This document shows, piece by piece, positions 52,684-62,438 of a stretch of 64,000 bases of DNA. The DNA is taken from positions 1,488,001 to 1,552,000 of the forward strand of contig BLLK01000022.1 of NCBI GenBank assembly GCA_021927905.1, given 5' to 3'. The notes under the pieces are model-generated. The model was not told where the DNA came from, did not search any database, and saw only the letters and a list, made by a program, of their open reading frames with translations. The stretch's first letter is position 1. Every line of letters starts with the position of its first letter. Made by a program: the position numbers and the translations under genes. Source of the DNA: Chaetoceros tenuissimus (lineage: Eukaryota; Bacillariophyta; Thalassiosirophyceae; Chaetocerotales; Chaetocerotaceae).

Positions 52684-53493
52684 ATGAGGGTCGCTACAGT
52701 TGACGGTCTCGTTACTCTCTTTTACGATGGGTCCAAGGAACTCTACAATCGAGGTCTACATGAGGAGTGGGAAGATGAATACGATTCTTCTCAATATCTT
52801 AATGTTGCTGTAGAAGAGAGTTGGGAAGAATGGCCTCTATCCGATGAATGTAAGAGATATTGGAGAGAACGACAATCATGGCAGCAGATTATAGTGGTTG
52901 AAGGCGTCACTGTGATTCCAGCATATACCTTCCGACGTTGTAAGAACATCAAGAGAGTCATCTTTTCAAATACTGTTGTTAGAATTGAGACATGGGCTTT
53001 TATAGACTGCATTAGCCTCACATACATCAAGCTTTCGATCAATATAGAAAAAATTGGGAATGCATCATTCTATGGATGTGACCTCATCAGAGTCTTTATT
53101 CCACCAAGGTGCAGACAAATTGGGTCAGGAGCATTTAAAGACAACAAAAATCTGGAAATATGTCATGTTCCTCAAGAAACTCGTCTTGGCGAGTCCGTGA
53201 TTGCTGGAACAAAACTAATTGAACAATGTCAATACACTCCTCTAGTGAATAAGTGGCTAAAGAATATCAACCGTGACGAAAAATATTCCCTACATAGAGC
53301 ATGTAGCTCGTTTCAACCTTTGAAAACAGATATACTAACTATTATCCAAGATAAGGGCATTGGCGATTTCAAAACCAAGAATGAAATTGACATAACTCCG
53401 TCTCAATACTTGAAGGAGAATCCATATTGTGATTTGAAAGTAATGGACATCATTCGAGACTATATGATGAAGATGATGGGAGAAAATGAGTAA
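52684..53493 (+). CDS. LRR_5/BspA-like repeat protein (cluster copy 1)
   Basis: 269 aa; ATG 52684 gives MRVATVDGLVTLFYDGSK, identical to the paralogues, whereas a GTG frame start 18 bp upstream adds non-conserved residues. After SWQQIIVVEGVTVIPAYTF come about four LRR_5 units built on the pattern IP..AF..C..L..V.F....I..I...AF (residues about 75-165, for example NIKRVIFSNTVVRI, SLTYIKLSINIEKI, DLIRVFIPPRCRQI). The C-terminal region WLKNINRDEKYSLHRACSS..., PSQYLKENPYCDLKVMDII looks like degenerate ankyrin repeats. Soluble, no signal peptide. BspA-type LRRs serve binding; the role here is unknown. Part of a tandem cluster. Confidence 0.85.
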   Translation: MRVATVDGLVTLFYDGSKELYNRGLHEEWEDEYDSSQYLNVAVEESWEEWPLSDECKRYWRERQSWQQIIVVEGVTVIPAYTFRRCKNIKRVIFSNTVVRIETWAFIDCISLTYIKLSINIEKIGNASFYGCDLIRVFIPPRCRQIGSGAFKDNKNLEICHVPQETRLGESVIAGTKLIEQCQYTPLVNKWLKNINRDEKYSLHRACSSFQPLKTDILTIIQDKGIGDFKTKNEIDITPSQYLKENPYCDLKVMDIIRDYMMKMMGENE

Positions 53494-53981
53494 TAGATGT
53501 ACTCATGTGTATCTATCTATTATTACACTGCAATAACTCTCTTTTATTTTTTATTCAAGTATCAAATAAAATAAAAATCCAATTTGAATCAATTTTTAAT
53601 GTAACAGAATTTTTGCGTTTATCATGCACTTTTGAGTTTCTTGAACATTTGTTTGAAAAGATGAAGTATTAGTATATTCTTTCAAAATTAATCCTAATGC
53701 TGATTATGTGTTGGAAAAGAATATAGAATAATTTGTTGCATTTATAAGTTCGATCTAAATAAATAAATTCCAATGACGACTGTAATGTCATAGTCAGTGT
53801 ATATATAGTCTGTAGGTTATGAGCACCGGCTTGTAACGGCACCTGTGTGTCCCCGTTCATTCCGTTTTGAATGCACTTTTACCTTTTATTACAGACTTAT
53901 AATTTGATTCCCTCCCTTCTTGTCGTTATTTTGATAACTTACTCATCATAGGTTCAAGGCTAAGTAGAAGGTGATAGGAGA
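53494..53981. other. Intergenic between LRR copies
   Basis: AT-rich 3' flank then promoter of copy 2, with the shared leader AAGTAGAAGGTGATAGGAG just before ATG 53982. No gene. Confidence 0.5.
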
Positions 53982-54812
53982 ATGAGGGTTGCCACAGTCG
54001 ATGGTCTCGTGACTCTCTTTTATGATGGGTCGAAGCAACTCTACAATGGTGAACTAGAAGATGAGTGGATAACAAAGTGGCGCCAATATGATCGGAATTA
54101 CCAAGGTTGGGAAGATTGGGATTTGTCTGATGAATGCAAACAGTATTGGCGAGAACGGCAATCATGGCAGCAGATTATAATTGAAGAGGGTGTCACAGTG
54201 ATTCCAGATGGGACTTTCCTGATTTGTAGGAACATCAAACGAGTCATTTTTGCAGATACAGTGGTTAGAATCAAAGAACATGCTTTCTATGGATGCATTC
54301 AACTAATCTCTCTAAAGCTACCCATCAGGCTTGAAGTGATTGGACAGGGAGCATTTAATGCCTGCGATCTGTCTAGTGTATTTATTCCTCCAAGTTGTAG
54401 AGATATTTACTACTCCGCATTTGCATTGAACAGAAATCTGGAAATCTGTCATGTTCCTCAACAAACACGTATTGGTGATGAAATGGTTTTTGGAACAAAA
54501 TTAATTGAAGAGTCTCAATTTGAAATAGATCAATGGGGACACTACCACCATCAGATACGAGAAGTGAACCACTGGCTGAAGAATATCAACCGCAACGAAA
54601 AGTATTCTCTCCATAGAGCTTGTAGTTCATTTCAACCTTTGAAAGAAGTCATACATACCATCATCCAACTAAAGGGCATTGGCGACTTCAAAACTCAGAA
54701 TGAAATTGACACAACTCCATCTCAATACTTGAAGGAGAATCCATATTGTGATTTGAAAGAGATTGATATTATTCGAGACTATGTGATGAAGATGATGGGA
54801 GAAAATGAGTAA
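53982..54812 (+). CDS. LRR_5/BspA-like repeat protein (cluster copy 2)
   Basis: 276 aa, ATG 53982. It has the same architecture as copy 1: N-terminal MRVATVDGLVTLFYDGSK, LRR_5 units NIKRVIFADTVVRIKEHAFY, LISLKLPIRLEVIGQGAF and DLSSVFIPPSCRDIYYSAF, then a C-terminal WLKNINRNEKYSLHRACSS and SQYLKENPYCDLKEIDIIR. It is close to copy 1, so the two likely arose by recent tandem duplication; a His/Gln-rich insert (about 186-195) is specific. Intact frame. Confidence 0.85.
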   Translation: MRVATVDGLVTLFYDGSKQLYNGELEDEWITKWRQYDRNYQGWEDWDLSDECKQYWRERQSWQQIIIEEGVTVIPDGTFLICRNIKRVIFADTVVRIKEHAFYGCIQLISLKLPIRLEVIGQGAFNACDLSSVFIPPSCRDIYYSAFALNRNLEICHVPQQTRIGDEMVFGTKLIEESQFEIDQWGHYHHQIREVNHWLKNINRNEKYSLHRACSSFQPLKEVIHTIIQLKGIGDFKTQNEIDTTPSQYLKENPYCDLKEIDIIRDYVMKMMGENE

Positions 54813-55077
54813 TGGATATATGTTTGTATATATATTTATTGACTATTCAATAGCGCTGTAATAACTCCCTTCCTGTATTAGTGTAAAATAAAATCGAAAT
54901 TCAACTACATCATGTTTACAATGCAAAGAATGTTGTCGGTATTCTACTTACCGTTTTCTATGCGAACTCCGGCATCTCATTTTTGCTCGTGAAGGGTGAC
55001 AACCCTTCTCATCTCCTACACTCTCATCAAAGAAAACAATCATAAGAACAAATAGTTATGATATTTATGAACTCATC

Positions 55078-55968
55078 ATGAGATTGGAAATAGTAGATGG
55101 ACTCAAGACACTCTTTTATGACGGTTCTGACATCTGTAATGAGGATTATGAATACGAGATTTATAGAATGAAGAATCTTGACCGGGATGGGATTAGTGAA
55201 GAAGAATGGGATGAGGACTCAGATACTGAGTTCTTTGTAGCACTTCGTCTCTCAGATGAATGCAGTACTTATTTTCAGGAAAGGCAGTCATGGGAACAGG
55301 TAATAGTCCTCGATTGGGTCACTGTCATTCCAGAAAAAGCGTTCATTGATTGCTACAACATCAAGAAAGTTATCTTTGCCAACACTGTGACTGAAATTAA
55401 AAGTTGCGCCTTTGCATGTTGCCGAAGCTTAGTTCATTTCAAACAATCAATACATTTAGAGAGAATAGAGGACGGTGCGTTCATTGGTTGCAATTTGTAT
55501 AGCATGTTCATTCCTCCAAGTTGTAGAAGTATTGGTTCGAACGACAAATACAGAGGAGTTTTCAGGTGTAATACGAATTTGAAGATTCTCAATGTTCCTC
55601 AAACAACTCATATATACAATGGATGCAACATCATCGAAGATACTAAGTTGTTCAAGGATTTCTCTTTTCAAGAAAATCGTCCGTTAATACCAGATTCCTT
55701 TCCGGACTTTCATGACGAAATTCACAACTGGATCAAAAATATCAACCACGAAGAAACATGCGCTCTCCATAGAGCATGCAGCTCTTATCATCCTCTTCTT
55801 GAGGTCATTTACGCAATCATTGAAAGAAAAGGTCTCAGAGCCTTCAATGATAAGAATATCATCGGCGTAACTCCGCCCATGTACCTCAAAGAGAATCCGT
55901 ATGCGGAGATAACGGAGGCGGAGGTGATTCGAGATTACATTTTAACGCAACTTGATGAGAAGAAGTGA
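55078..55968 (+). CDS. LRR_5/BspA-like repeat protein (cluster copy 3, divergent)
   Basis: 296 aa, ATG 55078. It is the most divergent member: MRLEIVDGLKTLFYDGSD, an acidic insert (EEEWDEDSDTEFF), then LRR_5 units (NIKKVIFANTVTEIKSCAF, SLVHFKQSIHLERIEDGAF, NLYSMFIPPSCRSIGSN). The ankyrin-like tail is WIKNINHEETCALHRACSSY, FNDKNIIGVTPPMYLKENPY. It lacks the AAGTAG leader seen before copies 1, 2 and 5. Intact frame. Confidence 0.85.
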   Translation: MRLEIVDGLKTLFYDGSDICNEDYEYEIYRMKNLDRDGISEEEWDEDSDTEFFVALRLSDECSTYFQERQSWEQVIVLDWVTVIPEKAFIDCYNIKKVIFANTVTEIKSCAFACCRSLVHFKQSIHLERIEDGAFIGCNLYSMFIPPSCRSIGSNDKYRGVFRCNTNLKILNVPQTTHIYNGCNIIEDTKLFKDFSFQENRPLIPDSFPDFHDEIHNWIKNINHEETCALHRACSSYHPLLEVIYAIIERKGLRAFNDKNIIGVTPPMYLKENPYAEITEAEVIRDYILTQLDEKK

Positions 55969-56384
55969 GAAAGTTCATGAAAATGTTCTTCCTAGTAAAG
56001 TACTAATATTCGAAATTATATTCTCGTGTGATGACAGAAGTATTTGAGTAAGACGCGTCACCATACGATTGCTTACCATAGAACTCACATTAATATACCA
56101 TACTAGTACAAATTCAAATGTTGAATTCAAATGTTGAAATGAGTAGCATCGGAGAAAAATGTTGAAATGAGTAGCATCGGAGAATGGAAGCAAATACACA
56201 GAGATTAGGTAAAGTTATTACTATTGATCACCTTGCCTCCTGCTTCGTCTTTATTATGTGCCTAAAAGTTATACATTAGAAATGCACATCTACGTAGTTC
56301 GAAGCAATACAGACCTAAACTGATCGTGAATTTGATCCTTCCTTCTAGATCTTACACTTGTTATATTCGCCCTCTGTGCTCCTT
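55969..56384. other. Convergent intergenic with 28-bp tandem duplication
   Basis: AAATGTTGAAATGAGTAGCA... is duplicated head to tail (28-bp period, about 56129-56184). No gene. Confidence 0.6.
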
Positions 56385-58070
56385 TCATGCACATTTCTTC
56401 CGTTCCAATTCCTGAATTTTATTTTTCAACTTTTCTATTTCCTCTTGCATTGCATTATTTTGTTGAACTAAGCTTCTATTTGACCTTTCCAATTTATTCA
56501 CAGTAACCCTTGGCACAAAGAAAAAGGATATGCTATTGCTATCGTGTCTTGTGAAGAAAAAGGATATTCCATTTCTGTTTTGCCTTTTATAATAAGATGC
56601 ACCTGGATCATATTTGCTGTCAACAATTTGATTGATTTTCTTCAAGACTGGACTGTCTTTGCTGAAAGGTGTCCCTTTGAGGTACGCAAATCTCGGACGT
56701 ACCCATCTGAATATGGCACCTAAACATTCATCGTCCAAGTTTACGCAATCTTCAAGATCCAAGGCCAATGTTCTTATCCCACCTAGACTCATCACCTTGC
56801 TCAAAAGGTCGAATTTGCTAAAGTTACCATTGAAACGAATATTAGGTACTATCATGTCATCACTTTGAGACGGGACTCCTTCCTTAAATTTAGGTGGAAG
56901 CCCATATACCTTGACTACTCTGAAAGCATCGACAACAGGTTGAGTAAGCTCATTTCTCATTGCCTCATGCATTCTCTGTAATGGTTGCCTTTCATATAGA
57001 AAATCTAAAATTCTCCTAGAAGTTGAGATTCGGACCATGGTTGGGTACAATGAGTTCCTATCTTTGTAAATTATTCCAGGCAGCTTTGCCCAAGGCAGTA
57101 ATTTCTTTTCGATAATGTCACCCGCACATTCTAAACCATCTTTCCAGCATTCTGATAATGCTCCACTTTTTAAACAATAAAAATATATTGTAGCCATAAT
57201 TGGACCGTGTGCTATAGACGATGCAGACGGATGTTGTATCTTCAAGGATCCGCGTTCGCAATCGTAAATCATTTTTGCAATTATGTCAAGAGCCCATTTA
57301 CTTTTCCATCGTTTGAAAGCAGAAAATGGAAGTAATCCTGCCTTGGCCAACGATCCTTTTCCAACATCTTTTACAATGTCAACAATATCAAGAGCGCAAT
57401 GTATCCACCAGTCTGGACCATATAGAGCGTTGTAGTAGTCCGCAGAAATAGGAATGAGAGGATCTGACCTGCTAGTACAATGAGGTTCATACTCTCGTAT
57501 ATCAACATACAAAAGATATACCATTGTAAATATATATACTTCCTCAGCAACATGATTATGTAAAAACGAAGCAACACCAATCTTTTCCAATTCAGATGCT
57601 AAATCTTGATTCAATATTTCTGTAAAGTAAGACAACTCCTTTCTTGTAAAGTTCAAATCAATATTAGGAACAAAACGATGAAATAAATCCATTGCAAATT
57701 GCTGTGCACATAGTCTCAATAGACTTGGTACTTTATGATTGGTAGTATGATCAGGATCAGAAGCTAGCCAGTCTGTAACAAATTCCAACATTTTATGGCG
57801 GTCATCGATGCTTGGTTTGTTCTCATTTTCATTTTTATTTGTAAAACGCCAATTGAAGACGAATTCAAGTGTAAACTGTAGTACATTCTTTGCATCTGTT
57901 GCTAAGGATTTTAGCAATCTATTTTTGACTTCTGAGGTGAATCCATAGTTGGGCTTATCCGCATCTATCCAAGATAGCAGTAACGCAGATGATGATACTC
58001 TTCTTTCGTTTTTTCTACAAGCATCATGATCGCCTTGCGATAGCTCTATTTCACTAAAAGATCTTTTCAT
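56385..58070 (-). CDS. Diatom-type protein of unknown function with C-terminal coiled coil (family copy A)
   Basis: 561 aa, ATG 58070. No known domain recognised, no signal peptide. The body is helical, with NYGFTSEVKNRLLKSLATDA, LEFVTDWLASDPDH and LLRLCAQQFAMDLFHRF. Near the C-terminus IRFNGNFSKFDLLSKVMSLG, LALDLEDCVNLDDECL and AIFRWVRPR form a compact block, followed by FVPRVTVNKLERSN and a coiled coil of about 30 residues. A paralogue with the same blocks lies at 62439-64000. A tandem echo, NGISFFFTRHDSNSISFFFV, suggests local duplication. Interleaved with the LRR_5 genes on the opposite strand. Function unknown. Confidence 0.7.
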   Translation of the reverse strand: MKRSFSEIELSQGDHDACRKNERRVSSSALLLSWIDADKPNYGFTSEVKNRLLKSLATDAKNVLQFTLEFVFNWRFTNKNENENKPSIDDRHKMLEFVTDWLASDPDHTTNHKVPSLLRLCAQQFAMDLFHRFVPNIDLNFTRKELSYFTEILNQDLASELEKIGVASFLHNHVAEEVYIFTMVYLLYVDIREYEPHCTSRSDPLIPISADYYNALYGPDWWIHCALDIVDIVKDVGKGSLAKAGLLPFSAFKRWKSKWALDIIAKMIYDCERGSLKIQHPSASSIAHGPIMATIYFYCLKSGALSECWKDGLECAGDIIEKKLLPWAKLPGIIYKDRNSLYPTMVRISTSRRILDFLYERQPLQRMHEAMRNELTQPVVDAFRVVKVYGLPPKFKEGVPSQSDDMIVPNIRFNGNFSKFDLLSKVMSLGGIRTLALDLEDCVNLDDECLGAIFRWVRPRFAYLKGTPFSKDSPVLKKINQIVDSKYDPGASYYKRQNRNGISFFFTRHDSNSISFFFVPRVTVNKLERSNRSLVQQNNAMQEEIEKLKNKIQELERKKCA

Positions 58071-58357
58071 CGTCAGTTATGGGTGGAGAGGGAGGTGAGG
58101 TTAAAGGGGTTTATTGAATATAGATCTATTGTGTGTGTGAATCAGAGACGAAGAATCAGGTTGGATGGTGAAGAATGGTGAATACATCATATACAATGAC
58201 GTTGTAAGAAATTGACACAATCATGACGACGCTCAACTCCCATCTTCCTCTATCTGGCTAGAAGTCTATAGCATAGCTACTAAAGAGAGAGCAACGAAAA
58301 AAATGTGATGATGAATGACGATGAACTTCGGGAGAAGAATCAATCTATGAGATATCA

Positions 58358-59069
58358 ATGCTGATTCCATTGGAACTATTAAGAACTATTACTTATGGCC
58401 AGCAGTATTTGAGAGAAAGAGAGTCATGGCAGCAAGTAGTAGTTGTCGAAGAAGTGACTGAGATTCCAGAGAATACTTTTTGTTTTTGCAAGAACATCAA
58501 GAGAGTCATCTTTTCAAATACAGTTGTGAGAATTAAGGCAGCGGCTTTCAGTCAATGCACAAGTCTCACATACATCAAGTTCTCAATCAATATTGAAGTC
58601 ATTGAGAGTGCAGCCTTCTTCAAATGTGACCTCATCAGAGTCTTTATTCCACCAAGTTGTACACACACTGGTTACTCTGTATTTGCAGACAACAAAAATC
58701 TGGCCATCTGTCATGTTCCTCAACAAACTCAACTTGGCCATCTTGTGATTGCTGGAACAAAATTGATTAGATTATTTGAAACAAATGAATCGGGAGGATA
58801 CAGTCAAAGTGAAGTAGTGAACAACTGGCTGGCTGAAGAATATCAACCGCGACGAAAAGTATTCTCTCCATAGAGCTTGTAGCTCATTCCAACCTTTGAA
58901 AGAAGTTGTACAGGTGATTATCCAAGAAAAGGGCATTGGCGACTTCAAGACAAAGAATGAAATTGCCGTAACTCCTTCTCAATATTTGAAGGAGAATCCA
59001 TATTGTGATTTGAAAGAAATAGACATCATTCGTGATTATATGATGAAGATGATGGGGGAAAATGAGTAA
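58358..59069 (+). pseudogene. LRR_5 family pseudogene (cluster copy 4): 5' truncated and frameshifted
   Basis: It starts inside the family: the common MRVATVDGL...YDGSK region is missing and the frame begins at QQYLRERESWQQVVVVEEVT. LRR_5 units follow (NIKRVIFSNTVVRIKAAAF, SLTYIKFSINIEVIESAAF). At 58825-58834 a 4-bp duplication (CTGG in ACTGGCTGGCTG) shifts the frame; the other copies have ACTGGCTG. The tail is still legible in the other frame to the family stop at 59067-59069 (KENPYCDLKEIDIIRDYMMK). Not expected to make a normal product. Confidence 0.85.
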
Positions 59070-59130
59070 TGGATATATGTTTGTGTATCTACTTACTGAT
59101 TAGGCAATGGCACTGCGATACCATTTATTC

Positions 59131-60840
59131 TTAGTGTTTGAAATGATATTTGCGAATATGAGTAAACCATGGCACTGCTATGGAGACATTACGTTGTGCT
59201 TGATCAGAGTCAGTGCTAGAGTCAATAGTCCAAACCGGATCTCCCTCAAATACATTCTCTCCAGTTTGCGTGGAAAGCCAAACATCAGCTTTTGCCATTC
59301 TAGAATCCCACGATCTTAGACGAGTGACAATAAGTTTCCCATCACTGCCTAAATGAATCTCTTGTTTCAAAGTAAGATAGTCGTTGAGTTTATGGCCCTT
59401 CATTAGCTCCCTAGAACTAGATGCAGTTTGTGAATCACTGAGTCCAAAAGTAGTACCATCCATTCCGAACTCACAAATCCATCCATACTTGTGTCTTGAG
59501 TCACTTCGAAAGATCCAGCAAGACGATCCATCCTTTGGTAGATTCATTTGATCAATTGGATTCCCTTGTATAGCATTAATGGATGTAGTTGGCTCTAGGC
59601 ATGCATTGTCAGGCATTGCTACTGTAGGCAATGTGATGATAGCATTTTCATCATGACTGAGGGTAGCTAGCTCCTCTTGCGTTTCCATTATGATGAAAAG
59701 GTGGAAAACAACAGTGCTTGCAACAAGAGCATGAGTCGCGACTTCTGGATGATTGACTCCATTCCAGAACTGGCAGAGATTATTTGGAGGAAGAGATTGT
59801 ACTGGCCATACAGCATCCCTGTATGATACTCTTGCAACCGAATTCTTCTTTCTAACTGTATCGCGCCAGGTCTGTGGCATCCACATAAACTCACAATAAA
59901 AACATTGTTCAAAGTCAAGAACTGGATCATTCACAAATTGAACATGGCCTGGACAAACAGTGTTAGCGTCGTCTTTATCACTTGAAGATAAAGTGAACAG
60001 CTCAACAGACATTACAGCTGGTTTGCCAGGAATTCGCATCAGTAAGTTAAGAAGCACATCACTTGTTTCTGCCACACGCTCTGCATCCCATTTTTGTGTA
60101 CGATATAAACCTCGATCGTTTACGGCAGATTCCATGAGAATAATATCTACAGGAGCATACCCTACAATAAAATTCATTGAGCTGAGCCAAGCATCTTCAT
60201 TATAACCACCTAAAGCAATGTTGATGACCTCAACGCTATTTTCACCCCACTTTTCTTCCATAACTTGTTGAATTTTCTTAGGCCATGCACGCTGGTACAC
60301 GTCTTCACAAGGGAATTTCCAATTATCCACCGAACCTCTTGTCATTGATCCTCCAATGGCCAAGATACGAAGCTTCTCTCCAGTTTTCAACTTTTGCAAC
60401 TTCTTTGCCATGCGCCTATTAGATAAATTGTCATAAAGGAAAATATCATTATCCATTGCTCTCTCAGTGACTTCTACGGAAGTTGTACTTTCATCAATGT
60501 TCAATCTTGCAGCTCTGTCATCCTCTTGTAATGATAGTACAAGCTGATTGCAACTCAACTTGAACCAAGGATAGGTACTAATCCAATATCCTGGTTCCTC
60601 TTGCAATCCCTTCTCATAAGCAGCTGATAACATATCATTAGTTTCTTTACAAATATCGAGAAGTCGTTCTTTGTTGAGTAAAAGGCTTTCGTTCTGTTTG
60701 ATAGATAAGGAACGAGTAGAGCTCACATAAGCGGTAGTCATGTGTTGCTTCTCATCTTGGATCAGATTAAGGAGAAGAACGAATGCCAAGACAGAAATCA
60801 ACAAAACCTTGATTTTAGTTTTCATCCTTTCGAGATGCAA
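59131..60840 (-). CDS. SGNH/GDSL-type hydrolase, type II membrane
   Basis: 569 aa; anchor at about 9-27 (an internal Met6 start is possible). SGNH blocks: LAIGGSMTRGS (block I, Ser165), INIALGGYNEDAW (block II, Gly), IILMESAVNDRG (block III, Asn241-Asp242) and NGVNHPEVATHALV (block V, His364/His370). A Cys-rich loop (CPGHVQF, CFYCEF) lies between. The C-terminal third (about 400-569) forms a separate beta-rich region (CLEPTTSINAIQ; CWIFRSDSRHKYGWICE; LGSDGKLIVTRLRSWDSR). SGNH domains esterify or de-esterify sugars in many cell-wall pathways. Here a Golgi O-acetyl-type activity on glycans fits (inference). Confidence 0.8.
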   Translation of the reverse strand: MHLERMKTKIKVLLISVLAFVLLLNLIQDEKQHMTTAYVSSTRSLSIKQNESLLLNKERLLDICKETNDMLSAAYEKGLQEEPGYWISTYPWFKLSCNQLVLSLQEDDRAARLNIDESTTSVEVTERAMDNDIFLYDNLSNRRMAKKLQKLKTGEKLRILAIGGSMTRGSVDNWKFPCEDVYQRAWPKKIQQVMEEKWGENSVEVINIALGGYNEDAWLSSMNFIVGYAPVDIILMESAVNDRGLYRTQKWDAERVAETSDVLLNLLMRIPGKPAVMSVELFTLSSSDKDDANTVCPGHVQFVNDPVLDFEQCFYCEFMWMPQTWRDTVRKKNSVARVSYRDAVWPVQSLPPNNLCQFWNGVNHPEVATHALVASTVVFHLFIIMETQEELATLSHDENAIITLPTVAMPDNACLEPTTSINAIQGNPIDQMNLPKDGSSCWIFRSDSRHKYGWICEFGMDGTTFGLSDSQTASSSRELMKGHKLNDYLTLKQEIHLGSDGKLIVTRLRSWDSRMAKADVWLSTQTGENVFEGDPVWTIDSSTDSDQAQRNVSIAVPWFTHIRKYHFKH

Positions 60841-61412
60841 TAAGGTTGTAGAGTTTGATGAATGAAAAGGTTTGAGATCTCAGAATAATGTTGTAGGGGT
60901 AGCTCGGCTTTACATAAGTTACAAGTATGTTGCAGAGAAGAGCGAAAAGAACAAGTTGGGCCAACTTGTGGGATTATTACGACGGATCTACGTACGGCTC
61001 ATTGAAATATTCCGCTACACTGTCATTCTACCGTCTACGATGCGAACTCAAAAATCTTCTCTACCCTTTTCTACTGCTAGCTACTCACTATTCGCACCAA
61101 AAGAGGTGACATTTTTCGATGCTTAAAGGAAACCTCATTTTGCAATCTGAGAGAGATAGAGATCATTCAGGATGTGATGAAGATGTATTGTGTACATTGT
61201 GGAAACAATGACGCTGTGGAGATGACGTCATCTTGGTATTCAATTTAGCTAGAGTGTAGCCACAAAGAAACATGAGCAAAAATTGAAAATTTGGACTGAT
61301 GATTGTGCTTTCGCTTGCTTCCTTGCTTGCTTGCGTATCTCTTCCATTTACTCTATTATTTTTATGACTGACTAGTCATAACATTCAAGGCCAAGTAGCA
61401 AGTGATAGGAGG
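60841..61412. other. Promoter region of LRR copy 5
   Basis: No gene. It shares TTAGCTAGAGTGTAGCC (61246) and the leader CAAGTAGCAAGTGATAGGA (61391) with copies 1 and 2. A 61-nt stretch near 61137-61200 echoes the 3' end of an LRR gene (ATTCAGGATGTGATGAAGAT), probably a remnant tail. Confidence 0.5.
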
Positions 61413-62231
61413 ATGAGGGTTGCTACAGTCGATGGTCTCGTGACTCTCTTTTACGACGGATCAAAAGAACCATACAATGAAGAGCTTCATCACGAGTTCC
61501 AAGATGAGTGGTACAATCGTTTGAATTCCAAATACGAAGAATGGAATTTATCTGAAGAATGTAGAAACTATTGGAATGAAAGACAGTCATGGGAGCAAGT
61601 AATCATTGAAGAGGGCGTTAAAGAAATCCCAGATTCTTCTTTCCTTAGCTGTCTCAATATAAAAAGAGTCGTCTTTGCTAATACCGTGATTCGAATTGGT
61701 ACATCAGCTTTCGTACACTGTCAAAGTCTAGTTTACATCAGATGGTCCGCCAGCATCGAATTCATTGGAAGACAAGCCTTCTTTTATTGTAATCTATCTA
61801 GCGTTTTTATTCCTCCAAGATGCACAACAGTCGAATCTTGTGCATTTGTCGGTAATAAAAATCTTGCAATCTTTTCTACTCCTCTTGAAACAGAATTAGG
61901 GTATAATGTTATCGGACACACTAAACTACTGAACGATTCTCCTTTTGAGCTTGATAGTGATGGACACACTGCCGACAATGCTGCAATCAATGAATGGCTA
62001 AAGAACATCAACAATGACGATAAGTACTCGTTACACAGAACATGTGCTTCACATCAACCACTCAAGGAAGTAATTTTCAGTGTCATTGACAAAAAAGGTC
62101 TAGGAGCTTTCAAAGAGAAAAATGGTATTGGTATCTCTCCATCTCGATACTTGAAAGAAAATCCATATTGCGATCTGAGAGAGTTAGAGATTATTCAGGA
62201 CTATGTGATGAAGATGATGGGGGAGATATGA
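61413..62231 (+). CDS. LRR_5/BspA-like repeat protein (cluster copy 5)
   Basis: 272 aa, ATG 61413, shared leader upstream. MRVATVDGLVTLFYDGSK, then LRR_5 units NIKRVVFANTVIRIGTSAF, SLVYIRWSASIEFIGRQAF and NLSSVFIPPRCTTVESCAF. The ankyrin-like tail is WLKNINNDDKYSLHRTCASH, GIGISPSRYLKENPYCDL. Intact. Confidence 0.85.
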   Translation: MRVATVDGLVTLFYDGSKEPYNEELHHEFQDEWYNRLNSKYEEWNLSEECRNYWNERQSWEQVIIEEGVKEIPDSSFLSCLNIKRVVFANTVIRIGTSAFVHCQSLVYIRWSASIEFIGRQAFFYCNLSSVFIPPRCTTVESCAFVGNKNLAIFSTPLETELGYNVIGHTKLLNDSPFELDSDGHTADNAAINEWLKNINNDDKYSLHRTCASHQPLKEVIFSVIDKKGLGAFKEKNGIGISPSRYLKENPYCDLRELEIIQDYVMKMMGEI

Positions 62232-62438
62232 GTATTGGAGCAGATTTCTAGTGATTGATTTGTCAGAAGTAAATGGAATTGTCTTTAGATGCGTTATGAT
62301 AATCCAACAAAGATAAAGCGCTGTAAATAAAGTAATGTGGGACTTCAGTATGTATGAGACTACAGATCTTTATTGTGCAAACTTTCACATTATTCTACTA
62401 CATCCTTAGTTTCGGTTCTGCCTGTAGTCTTTGTACAT

